This document shows, in pieces, positions 1 to 6,672 of a stretch of 13,288 bases of DNA (position 1 is the first letter of the stretch; each line of letters starts with the position of its first letter). A program made the translations under genes and the position numbers. The notes under the pieces were generated by a model. The model saw only the letters and a program-made list of their open reading frames with translations, made no database searches and was not told the DNA's origin. The stretch covers positions 1 through 13,288 of the forward strand of contig JBOHTO010000086.1 in NCBI GenBank assembly GCA_050733695.1, in the 5' to 3' direction. This stretch comes from JBOHTO01 sp050733695 (GTDB lineage Bacteria; Gemmatimonadota; Gemmatimonadetes; Gemmatimonadales; Gemmatimonadaceae).

Positions 1-35
1 GTATTGACACATGTGTCAATACAAGACCTGACCCC
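1..35. repeat. Perfect 22-bp palindrome with flanking arm, probably cut by the window edge
   Basis: Bases 1-22 are a perfect inverted repeat with no spacer: the half GTATTGACACA is followed by its exact reverse complement TGTGTCAATAC. It is followed directly by AAGACCTGACCCC (23-35). The palindrome begins at the first base of the window, so the left arm may continue outside it. Short GC/AT-mixed palindromes of this kind between genes resemble REP-like or RAYT-associated intergenic repeats; that identity is an inference, because no second copy lies in the window. A transcription-factor operator is an alternative reading. Nothing recognisable lies between this element and the tRNA at 119. Confidence 0.55.
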
Positions 36-118
36 GCCTTCGCCCACAAGTGAAACCTCCCACAGTGCCCGCGCCCCCGCCCCACGCTACTTTCCACCGA
101 TGTCGCCGATGATTTCAT

Positions 119-215
119 GGGGGCGGATCGGGCCCGGTGGCCTGCTCGGTCTTCAAAACCGGTGCGACCCGACAGCGTCGGGTTGGGTGGGTTCGATTCC
201 CACGCGCTCCCGCCA
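119..215 (+). tRNA. selC: tRNA-Sec (selenocysteine, anticodon TCA)
   Basis: This tRNA reads UGA as selenocysteine together with SelB and a SECIS element; it is charged with serine and then converted by SelA. All hallmarks of a bacterial tRNA-Sec are present: a 6-bp D stem (129-134 with 139-144) closed by the four-base loop CGGT; an anticodon loop CTTCAAA (151-157) with anticodon TCA at 153-155; a long variable arm with an 8-bp stem (165-172 with 178-185) and a 5-nt loop; a T arm 187-203 with loop TTCGATT; discriminator G212; and an encoded CCA at 213-215. The acceptor stem 119-126/204-211 should have 8 pairs. Seven form (one is G-U), and the eighth is a G126-G204 mismatch. The length of 97 nt fits the family. 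No selA, selB or selD is visible in the window. Confidence 0.95.
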
Positions 216-235
216 TCGGCACACCCGCCGCGCAT

Positions 236-295
236 CGCCCAGCCGCACAACGCCCAGCCGCACAATGCCAGGCCGCGGATCGCCCAGCCACACAA
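236..295 (+). repeat. Four tandem 15-bp units spanning the start of the DUF5683-like gene
   Basis: Two identical units CGCCCAGCCGCACAA (236-250 and 251-265) are followed by a diverged unit (266-280) and a near-perfect fourth unit CGCCCAGCCACACAA (281-295). In the frame of the downstream gene the unit is five codons and would read as (S/T)-P-S-(R/H)-T. The proposed ATG start at 265 lies across the boundary of units 2 and 3. It differs by one base from the ACG at the matching place between units 1 and 2. Confidence 0.8.
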
Positions 296-900
296 TCCTC
301 CTGCTGCTCACGCTCTTCATTGCCGCGCCCACCATTGCAACGCCGGCTGCCGGCGCGCAACAGGCGGATAGCACGCGCGTCGCAGCAGAAGTCGCGGAGC
401 GCGCGGACTCCGTGATCGGCGACCCGCGCTCGCACCCGCCGATCTCGCCGCGCCGCGCCTTCCTCTACTCGCTGCTGCTCCCCGGACTCGGGCAATCGAA
501 GCTCGAACGCCCGACCGCCGGCGCGATCTTTATTCTGGTTGAGGCAATCTCGATCGCGATGGCCCGGAAGTCAGCGGCCGACCTGCGCTTCGCGGAGCGG
601 CACGTCAGCGACAGCGTGATCAGCGGATTCATTACCGAAACCGACCCCGTTACCGGACTGCCCGTCGTCGTCGACACGATCTTCGAGGAGAGCCTCTTCT
701 CCGGGGACCTCGTGCGCGCGAGAGAGACCCACTACGAGGACTGGATCGCGCTGCTCGTCTTCAATCATCTCTTTTCCGGTGCCGACGCCTTCGTTGCCGC
801 ACACCTCTGGGATCTGCCCGGCCGCCTCACCGTGCAGCAACGTCGCGGCGGGCCGGACAGAGACCTGGCTGCATCGGTCGGGTTGAGTTTTCGATGGTGA
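265..900 (+). CDS. Small exported or membrane protein, DUF5683-like
   Basis: The predicted protein has 211 residues. Residues 1-31 look like a signal peptide or N-terminal anchor: a short polar start, a hydrophobic run at about 11-25 (ILLLLTLFIAAPTIA) and an A-x-A-like end at AGA/QQ. A motif at 61-78 (SPRRAFLYSLLLPGLGQS) followed by further hydrophobic segments, up to about residue 100 and near residue 170, matches the pattern I associate with DUF5683 membrane proteins. No catalytic residues can be named and the function is unknown. ATG 265 is chosen because the open frame further upstream runs through the tRNA gene, and there is no ATG, GTG or TTG in frame between the tRNA and 265. No clear ribosome binding site precedes it. 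Its last 7 nt overlap murI, which suggests co-transcription with the murI gene. Confidence 0.7.
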   Translation: MPGRGSPSHTILLLLTLFIAAPTIATPAAGAQQADSTRVAAEVAERADSVIGDPRSHPPISPRRAFLYSLLLPGLGQSKLERPTAGAIFILVEAISIAMARKSAADLRFAERHVSDSVISGFITETDPVTGLPVVVDTIFEESLFSGDLVRARETHYEDWIALLVFNHLFSGADAFVAAHLWDLPGRLTVQQRRGGPDRDLAASVGLSFRW

Positions 901-1799
901 GCACCAACCCGGCCGCAACGGATCGGCGCGCGCCGATCGGTGTGTTCGACTCCGGGATCGGCGGGCTCACTGTCGTGCGCGAGATCATGCGCCAGCTTCC
1001 CCATGAAACGCTCATCTATTTCGGCGACACGGCGCGCGTCCCGTATGGTCCCAAGAGTCCCGATACCGTACGCCGCTACAGCCGCGAGATCGCGACGTTC
1101 CTCGCCGATCAGGGCGTGAAGGCCATCGTCGTCGCGTGCAACACGGCCACGGCGCACGCGCTGCCGGAGCTCCGCGCGGAGATCGCGCTCCCGGTGATTG
1201 GTGTCGTGGAGCCCGGGGCGATGGCAGCGGTCGAAGCCACCCGCAACGGGAGTGTCGGCGTGATCGCCACGTTCGGCACCATCTTCTCCGGTGCGTACGA
1301 ACGCGCCATCCGACAGCTCTCGCCGAACGTCACCATCACGACACGAGCATGCCCGCTCTTCGTTCCACTGGTAGAAGAAGGATGGCTGGACACCGAAGCA
1401 ACACGCCTCATAGCGCGCGAATATCTCAGCCCCCTCGTCGGCGCCCGCATCGACACGCTCGTCCTGGGATGCACGCACTATCCTCTGCTCAAACCCATGC
1501 TCGCAGAAGTGCTTGGCGACGGCGTCCAGCTCATCGACAGCGCCGAGCAGACAGCCGTGGCGACGGCGCGCGTGCTGGCGACACAACGGCTGGAGACGCC
1601 CGAGGATACGCCCGAGGATACGCCCTCCGTTCCGGAGCGAACCCGGGCGCCAGACACCGCCGCCGCTGCCGAGGGCACGGGCGGCAACGCGACACGCCAC
1701 CGCTTCATCGCATCCGACGCGCCCGCGCAGTTCCTGCAGCTAGGGCAACGCTTTCTCGGCTCGACGATCGATCGCGTGGAGACGATCACCCTCGGCTGA
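894..1799 (+). CDS. murI: Glutamate racemase
   Basis: This cytoplasmic enzyme interconverts L- and D-glutamate without a cofactor and supplies D-Glu for peptidoglycan precursors. The 301-residue product carries the family signatures in order: GVFDSGIGGLTV (16-27) with the conserved Asp19-Ser20; VVACNTATA (79-87) with the first catalytic Cys82; and LGCTHYPLL (191-199) with the second catalytic Cys193 followed by Thr-His. Between the last core helix and the C-terminal RHRFIASDAP (268-277) lies a low-complexity insert at about 232-267, rich in P, E, T, D and A, which includes a TPED duplication. This makes the protein slightly longer than a typical MurI. The ATG at 894 overlaps the upstream stop; a GTG at 897 is an alternative start. 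The 3' end converges on, and overlaps, the lpxH-like gene on the other strand. Confidence 0.96.
   Translation: MVSTNPAATDRRAPIGVFDSGIGGLTVVREIMRQLPHETLIYFGDTARVPYGPKSPDTVRRYSREIATFLADQGVKAIVVACNTATAHALPELRAEIALPVIGVVEPGAMAAVEATRNGSVGVIATFGTIFSGAYERAIRQLSPNVTITTRACPLFVPLVEEGWLDTEATRLIAREYLSPLVGARIDTLVLGCTHYPLLKPMLAEVLGDGVQLIDSAEQTAVATARVLATQRLETPEDTPEDTPSVPERTRAPDTAAAAEGTGGNATRHRFIASDAPAQFLQLGQRFLGSTIDRVETITLG
1596..1625 (+). repeat. 12-bp tandem duplication inside murI
   Basis: ACGCCCGAGGAT occurs at 1596-1607 and again at 1608-1619, followed by a half unit ACGCCC (1620-1625). It stays in frame and encodes TPED-TPED-TP in the low-complexity linker of MurI, so it changes the linker length without breaking the gene. 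It looks like replication slippage. Confidence 0.85.
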
Positions 1800-2567
1800 A
1801 CCATCCCAGCGCCGGAGCTCGATCCGCTCCGGCGTCACCACGACGTACGTGGGATCGTGCAGCCACGAGCCGGCGTTGGCATACACGCCTTCGCCACCTC
1901 GCGCGTGATCGGCTGGATGCGGAGGATCGCCGGCAGCGACCAGACGCTCGAGATGAGCCACGTGCGAGTGACCGTACACGAGCAGGTCAATCCCCGGATG
2001 TGCATGAAGTTGACGGGATGCGATCGAGCGGATCTCGACACCATCATCGGCTGCGCGATGCTCGCGGCTGGCTCTGGAGCTTCCACTGGCGATCCGGCTG
2101 CCGACGTCAGGGTGCAGCAGTCGGAAGGCCCCCATGGCCATCCCGTTCCGCAACAGGCGCCTCAACATGCGGTAGCGGCGATCGCCCTCCGGGCGCAGGC
2201 CGTCCCCATGCTCCACTCTCGCGCGCCATCCAGCGAGATCACCGCTCCATGGCCCGAACATGTAGCGCACTCCAACGTCATCGCGAAGGATATCGCCACC
2301 CCAGCAGTCATGATTGCCAGCTATGAGAACGATGTCGGTGCCTGATTCGCGCAACTCGGCGAGCGCGGCGAGGACGCGAAAGCTCCCGCGGGGAATGACT
2401 GTCCTCCACTCGAACCAGAAGTCGAACAGATCGCCGTTGATGACGAGCGATCCGGCGCGACCTGCCAGGTGCCGCATGAACGACAGCAGCGACCGCTCCA
2501 CCCCCGGTGGTTCGGCGCCCAGATGGGTGTCGGAGAAGATGTAGCAGGGTGATCGAAGCACAGGCAC
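1740..2567 (-). CDS. lpxH: LpxH-like UDP-2,3-diacylglucosamine diphosphatase
   Basis: This is a calcineurin-like metallophosphoesterase of the LpxH type, which cleaves UDP-2,3-diacylglucosamine to lipid X and UMP in lipid A synthesis at the inner membrane. The 275-residue product shows the metal-binding motifs in order: SDTHLG (Asp13, His15), NGDLFDFW (Asp46), AGNHD (Asn85, His86), EHGD (His120) and YGHSH (His200, His202). GDLFDFW and the spacing of the motifs favour LpxH over generic phosphoesterases. The usual extra helical region lies at about 125-190. GTG 2567 is the likely start, with a second GTG two codons later; no good ribosome binding site is seen for either. It is the only minus-strand gene here: it is divergent from mrdA, and its C-terminal 20 codons lie antisense to the end of murI. 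Another sugar-nucleotide or lipid phosphohydrolase remains possible. Confidence 0.85.
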   Translation of the reverse strand: MPVLRSPCYIFSDTHLGAEPPGVERSLLSFMRHLAGRAGSLVINGDLFDFWFEWRTVIPRGSFRVLAALAELRESGTDIVLIAGNHDCWGGDILRDDVGVRYMFGPWSGDLAGWRARVEHGDGLRPEGDRRYRMLRRLLRNGMAMGAFRLLHPDVGSRIASGSSRASREHRAADDGVEIRSIASRQLHAHPGIDLLVYGHSHVAHLERLVAAGDPPHPADHARGGEGVYANAGSWLHDPTYVVVTPERIELRRWDGSAEGDRLHAIDRRAEKALP

Positions 2568-2688
2568 AGTCTAGCCGGTAGGGTGAGCCTTTACAAACAC
2601 GGATCCGCGCCCGCTATTGACTATTTTCCATCATTGTCGTCATGTCCGGCATGGTTCCTCTTCTCCAATCCGTGCTCCGCGCGCAACA
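2568..2688. promoter_or_regulatory. Divergent intergenic region between lpxH and mrdA
   Basis: Both genes must be transcribed outward from these 121 bases, which include the most AT-rich short stretch of the area (2615-2640). On the minus strand TTGTAA (complement of 2591-2596) and TAGACT (complement of 2568-2573) are 17 bp apart and resemble a sigma-70 promoter, each matching consensus at 4 of 6 positions. The -10 would touch the lpxH start, which would imply a nearly leaderless message. On the plus strand TTGACT at 2617 resembles a -35 box, but no good -10 follows at the right distance. These are eye-level matches only. Confidence 0.25.
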
Positions 2689-4467
2689 GTGAGCTTCCAC
2701 CCGAACGAAGTCGGCCGGCGGGCCAACGTCGCGAACGTCCTGGTCGCGGGCACGTTCCTCTTCCTCGTTGCCGCGTTCTTCCGCACCCAGGTGGTTCGGA
2801 ACGAACGCTATGCCCTGCAATCGGAGGAAAACCGCCTCAGGGAAGTGCCGCTCCCGGCACCGCGCGCGATCATCTACGACCGCAACTTGCAGGTCATAGC
2901 CGAGAACGTTCCGGGATACTCGGTCTCGCTGTTGAGTCCATCCACCGACTCGCTCCGGGCGACGCTGCAGCGGCTGAGTGGCACGGTCGAGCTCTCGACC
3001 AGCCAGATCGCATCGGCGGTGCGCCGTTATCAGCGCGCGCCGAACCGCCCGACCGTGATTCTCAGCGACGCGCCGTTCGATGTGGTGTCGGTGCTCGAGG
3101 AACACCGTGTTGAGTATCCGGGGCTGATCATACAGTCAGCGCCGAAGCGATACTACCCGGACGGAGCGGCCGTGGCATCGTTCATCGGCTACACGGGCGA
3201 GATCACGGAGGAGCAGCTCGCGTCGTCCGAGTTCGAGGAATACAAGGCGGGCCAGCAGATCGGGAAGGCGGGACTCGAGAAGGAGTACGAAGCGCTCCTT
3301 CGCGGGCGCGAAGGGATTCGCTTCGTCGAAGTCGACGCGCGCGGTCGCGTGGTGCGCGAGGTCGGTGCCCGACAGGATCTCCTGCCGAGGGGGCGGGAGC
3401 CATTGCGGACCAGCATCGACCTCGACCTCCAGCGCTACGCCGCGGAGCTCTTCGGTGATTCGCTGCAGGGGGGCGTCATCGCGCTCGTGCCGGCTACGGG
3501 TGAGGTGCTCGCGCTCCACAGCGCCCCCAGCTTCGATCCCAACCGCTTCATCGGCGGCATACCCGCCGCGTACTGGCGCGAGCTGAACACGGACCCGCGG
3601 CGCCCGCTGTACAACAAGGTGACGCAGGGGCGCTATCCGCCAGCGTCGACATGGAAGCTGGCGACAGCACTGATAGCGCTCGAGGAAGGCGTAGCAACCC
3701 TCGACGACAGGATGCGATCGCCCTGCACCGGCGGCTACCCGTATTTCGGACGCTACTTCCGCTGCTGGGAGCGCGAGGGTCACGGCGACGTCACGCTCGC
3801 GCGCGCGATCGAGGTATCCTGCGATGTCTACTTCTACCAGCTCGGACTGAAGATCGGCCTGCAGCGACTCGTCGCGGGCGGAGTGGAGCTTGGCTTCCGC
3901 GAGAAATCGGGGATAGACCTGCCCAACGAGGCCACACCGATATTCCCGTACGCGACGCCGGCCGCCGCCGACTATTTCAACCACCGTTACGGGCCGCGTG
4001 GATGGACGAATGCTGTCGTGCTCAACCTCTCCATAGGCCAGGGCGAGAACAGCCAGACCGTGGCGAACATGGCGCGCTTCTATACCGCACTCGCCACCGA
4101 CGGACACGCAGCGGAACCGCACCTGGTCGCGGGGGAGCCGGAGCGAACAGAGCTCTTCAGCGTGTCGCCTGCGCAGATGACGGGGCTGAGAGCAGCGCTG
4201 GCCGGAGTCGTGTCGGCGACGGGGACTGCGGGCAGCGCCCGGATACCGGGGATGACGCTGGCCGGAAAGACGGGTACGGCGCAGAACCCGCCCAACCCGG
4301 ATCACGCCTGGTTTGTTGGCTTCGCGCCGGCCGATGATCCGAAGATCGTGGTGGCAGTGATGCTCGAGTACGGCGAGCACGGCTACTTCGCCGCGCGCAT
4401 CGCGTCGAAGCTCATCGAGCGCTATCTCCGGCAGGCGCCCACGCAACTGCTCCGCACCGAGGGATGA
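2689..4467 (+). CDS. mrdA: Penicillin-binding protein 2 (peptidoglycan transpeptidase for elongation)
   Basis: PBP2 is the inner-membrane, monofunctional class B transpeptidase that cross-links new glycan during lateral growth, in complex with RodA. With GTG 2689 as start the product is 592 residues: one membrane anchor (about 14-32), a dimerisation/pedestal region (about 45-235) including the YYPDG and GKAGLE motifs, and the transpeptidase domain. The active-site motifs are SxxK (Ser320-T-W-Lys323), SxD in place of SxN (Ser377-C-Asp379), as is usual in this subfamily, and KTG (Lys527-Thr-Gly529). The frame stays open upstream to a TTG at 2617, but the 24 extra residues are basic and non-conserved in appearance, while the sequence from 2689 (MSFHPNEVGRRAN) looks like a normal PBP2 N-terminus. 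The gene overlaps rodA by 4 nt. Confidence 0.95.
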   Translation: MSFHPNEVGRRANVANVLVAGTFLFLVAAFFRTQVVRNERYALQSEENRLREVPLPAPRAIIYDRNLQVIAENVPGYSVSLLSPSTDSLRATLQRLSGTVELSTSQIASAVRRYQRAPNRPTVILSDAPFDVVSVLEEHRVEYPGLIIQSAPKRYYPDGAAVASFIGYTGEITEEQLASSEFEEYKAGQQIGKAGLEKEYEALLRGREGIRFVEVDARGRVVREVGARQDLLPRGREPLRTSIDLDLQRYAAELFGDSLQGGVIALVPATGEVLALHSAPSFDPNRFIGGIPAAYWRELNTDPRRPLYNKVTQGRYPPASTWKLATALIALEEGVATLDDRMRSPCTGGYPYFGRYFRCWEREGHGDVTLARAIEVSCDVYFYQLGLKIGLQRLVAGGVELGFREKSGIDLPNEATPIFPYATPAAADYFNHRYGPRGWTNAVVLNLSIGQGENSQTVANMARFYTALATDGHAAEPHLVAGEPERTELFSVSPAQMTGLRAALAGVVSATGTAGSARIPGMTLAGKTGTAQNPPNPDHAWFVGFAPADDPKIVVAVMLEYGEHGYFAARIASKLIERYLRQAPTQLLRTEG

Positions 4468-5717
4468 GGCGCCGTCGCGTCGTTTTCGACATTCCCCTCA
4501 TCGTCACCGCGCTCCTCCTGTCGGCTTTCGGCATCGCGATGGTGTACTCCGCGGGGCAGACGGATGTCCCGACGGTGGTCGAGGGGCTGTACAGGAGGCA
4601 GATGATCTGGCTCACGCTGGCGCTGCTCGCCGCCTTCACGGTGAGCCGTGCGAGTGTGCGACTGCTCGACTGGCTCACGGTGCCCGCGTACGGTCTCACC
4701 CTGCTGCTTCTGCTGCTCACACTGATCGTCGGCACGGGAGCGGGGACGGCGGCCGGCACGAGGAGCTGGCTTGCGATCGGCGGGGTTCGGATCGGGCAGC
4801 CGTCGGAGCTCGCAAAGATCACGGTCGTGCTGATGCTCGCGCACGTGATGGCCGGCTGGCGCGTCGCGCCACGGTCGTTACTCGAGCTGTGGAAGCCGGC
4901 GGCCGTCGTGCTCGTCCCCTGGCTGCTCATCATGGCGCAGCCGGACCTCGGTACCGGCATCGTCTTCGTGGGGATCTTCTTCGCGATGCTCTTCTGGGCT
5001 GGCGTGTCGTGGCGGCTTCTCGTGATTGTCGCGAGCCCCGCGATCAGTCTCGTTCTCGCCTTCAACACGGGCCTCTGGGCAGGCTGGTTTCTCCTGCTCG
5101 TTGCTCTTGTGTTCTGGTACAAGCCGTATCTCATCGAGGGGATCGTGATCGTCGCGGCCAACGTCGTGATGGGTGTCGTGGCTCCTATCCTGTGGGACGG
5201 CCTGGCGCCGTACCAGCAGCGACGCCTGCGCGTCTTTCTCGATCCCTCGGCTGATCCGCTCGCGTCCGGATATCACGTGATCCAGTCGCAGGTCGCGATC
5301 GGCTCCGGTGGCTGGTTCGGAGAGGGGTTCACGCTCGGCTCGCAGAAGCGTCTGGCCTTTCTTCCTGCTCAGCACACCGATTTCATCTTCGCTGTCGTGG
5401 GCGAGGAGCTCGGTTTTCTCGGCGTCACGATTGCGCTCGCGCTGTTCGTGTTTCTCTTCATGAGAACGATCGAGATCGCCCAGCGCGCGAACGATTCCTT
5501 CAGCAGTCTCATCGCCTTCGGTCTGCTGGCGAGCTGGTTCGTGCACGTGCTCGTGAACATCGGTATGACTCTGAACCTCATGCCGATCACGGGCATCCCG
5601 CTTCCATTCTTCAGCTATGGCGGCTCGTTTCTCCTCGCGAGCTGGATCGCGATCGGAATCCTGCTGCGTGTCTCGAGCGAGGGACGCGGCGGGCGCCTCG
5701 GCGGCCTCGCGATCTGA
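4464..5717 (+). CDS. rodA: RodA, SEDS-family peptidoglycan glycosyltransferase
   Basis: RodA polymerises lipid II into glycan strands and works as a complex with PBP2, whose gene lies immediately upstream; the stop and start share the ATGA at 4464-4467, which implies translational coupling. The 417-residue product is a polytopic membrane protein with about ten hydrophobic segments. SEDS signatures are visible: GTRSWLAIGGVRIGQPSELAK (98-118), AQPDLGTG (158-165), the conserved extracellular-loop segment FLDPSADP...GYHVIQSQVAIGSGG (258-283), which carries the essential acidic residue of the family, LPAQHTDFIFAVVGEELG (300-317) and the C-terminal GIPLPFFSYGGS. Pairing with mrdA and this sequence pattern favour RodA over FtsW. 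Confidence 0.95.
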   Translation: MRRRRVVFDIPLIVTALLLSAFGIAMVYSAGQTDVPTVVEGLYRRQMIWLTLALLAAFTVSRASVRLLDWLTVPAYGLTLLLLLLTLIVGTGAGTAAGTRSWLAIGGVRIGQPSELAKITVVLMLAHVMAGWRVAPRSLLELWKPAAVVLVPWLLIMAQPDLGTGIVFVGIFFAMLFWAGVSWRLLVIVASPAISLVLAFNTGLWAGWFLLLVALVFWYKPYLIEGIVIVAANVVMGVVAPILWDGLAPYQQRRLRVFLDPSADPLASGYHVIQSQVAIGSGGWFGEGFTLGSQKRLAFLPAQHTDFIFAVVGEELGFLGVTIALALFVFLFMRTIEIAQRANDSFSSLIAFGLLASWFVHVLVNIGMTLNLMPITGIPLPFFSYGGSFLLASWIAIGILLRVSSEGRGGRLGGLAI

Positions 5718-5720
5718 CGC

Positions 5721-5744
5721 TGCCCGCCGGGCGGCACCTTTTTA
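5721..5744 (+). terminator. Weak intrinsic terminator candidate after rodA
   Basis: CTGCCC (5721-5726) can pair with GGGCGG (5730-5735) around a GCC loop, giving six pairs including one G-U. A run of five T (5740-5744) follows, but only after four intervening bases (CACC), which weakens the case for a classical terminator. It lies 4 nt after the rodA stop, in the 91-nt gap before accD, where an operon boundary is plausible. Confidence 0.35.
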
Positions 5745-5808
5745 CGGACCTGAGCATTCGCGCCCGCGATGCTTGCCTCGCCCCATGGGCCGCACCACAT
5801 TTCGCCAC

Positions 5809-6672
5809 ATGGCCTGGTTTCGCAAGGAGAAAAAGCCCCGGCAACCGCGACGCGAACGCCTCGAGATCCCGCCCGATGCGTGGGAGAAGTGCGAGGCGTG
5901 CGGACACACCGACATCCGTGATAAGTTCGTCCGCAACCTGAGCGTCTGTCCCGCATGCGACTTTCACCGCCGCATCAGGGCGAACGAGTATGTCGCGCTT
6001 CTACTCGATGAAGGTTCCGTCGAGGAGACTGAAGAAAGGCTCCGCTCGAGTGACCCGCTGGGGTTTCCGGAGTATCCTCAGCGATTGAGGAAATCGCTCG
6101 ACAAGGCGGGCGACTCCGATGCGATTCTCACGGCGACCGGGACGCTTGGCGATGTGCCCGTGAACCTCGGTGTGATGGACTTCGCCTTCATGGGCGGATC
6201 GATGGGATCCGTCGTTGGCGAGAAGATTGGCCGTCTCGGACAGCGCTCGCTCGAGCGCAAGTATCCGCTCGTGCTCGTCTCCGCTTCCGGCGGCGCCCGG
6301 ATGCAGGAGGGTGTCCTCTCGCTCATGCAGATGGCAAAGTCGGCTGCGATGCTCTCGATGCTCGCGGAACGGCGAATCCCATACATCTCGATCCTCACGA
6401 ACCCCACCACGGGCGGCGTGAGCGCGAGCTACGCGATGCTGGGCGACGCGATAATCGCAGAGCCGGGCGCCGTGATCGGCTTTGCCGGCCCGCGGGTGAT
6501 CAAGCAGACGCTGGGACAGGACCTTCCCGAGGGATTCCAGACCGCCGAGTTTCTGGTGGAGCACGGAATGCTGGACGCCGTGGTGCACAGACGGGAGTTG
6601 AGGCCGACGGTCGGCCAGCTTCTGCGCCACATGATGGGGAAGCCCGCAGCGACGGGGTGGGCCTCTACCTGA
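5809..6672 (+). CDS. accD: Acetyl-CoA carboxylase, carboxyltransferase beta subunit
   Basis: AccD pairs with AccA to transfer the carboxyl group from biotin on AccB to acetyl-CoA, making malonyl-CoA for fatty acid synthesis. The 287-residue product has the N-terminal zinc ribbon C-x2-C-x15-C-x2-C (Cys28, Cys31, Cys47, Cys50) and then the crotonase-like carboxyltransferase fold, with SASGGARMQEG (158-168) and NPTTGGVSASYAMLGD (198-213) forming the glycine-rich substrate and oxyanion region. The start is set at ATG 5809 because MAWFRKEKKP is a typical AccD beginning. An in-frame ATG at 5785 is the nearest alternative, and the frame is open further back into rodA. The 3' end overlaps folC by 16 nt, a common gene pair in many bacteria. 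accA is not in the window. Confidence 0.95.
   Translation: MAWFRKEKKPRQPRRERLEIPPDAWEKCEACGHTDIRDKFVRNLSVCPACDFHRRIRANEYVALLLDEGSVEETEERLRSSDPLGFPEYPQRLRKSLDKAGDSDAILTATGTLGDVPVNLGVMDFAFMGGSMGSVVGEKIGRLGQRSLERKYPLVLVSASGGARMQEGVLSLMQMAKSAAMLSMLAERRIPYISILTNPTTGGVSASYAMLGDAIIAEPGAVIGFAGPRVIKQTLGQDLPEGFQTAEFLVEHGMLDAVVHRRELRPTVGQLLRHMMGKPAATGWAST

Noticed and set aside
119..215. selC as an integration site (attB) for a genomic island
   Set aside because: selC is a known integration target, but no integrase gene and no second copy of the tRNA 3' end occur in the window; the following genes are housekeeping.
1136..2326. 396-codon plus-strand frame across the end of murI and antisense to lpxH
   Set aside because: It runs out of frame through murI and then antisense to lpxH; composition is Arg/His/Ala-rich without motifs.
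2617..2645. Promoter for mrdA with TTGACT as -35 box
   Set aside because: At 16-18 bp spacing the candidate -10 hexamers match the consensus at only about two positions, so it is not called as a separate site.
2617..2688. Longer mrdA start at TTG 2617
   Set aside because: The 24 extra residues do not look like a PBP2 N-terminus; GTG 2689 gives the typical cytoplasmic tail just before the membrane anchor.
5617..5808. Upstream extension of accD into rodA
   Set aside because: The open frame there is an out-of-frame reading of rodA and the short gap; the AccD-like sequence begins at MAWF (5809).
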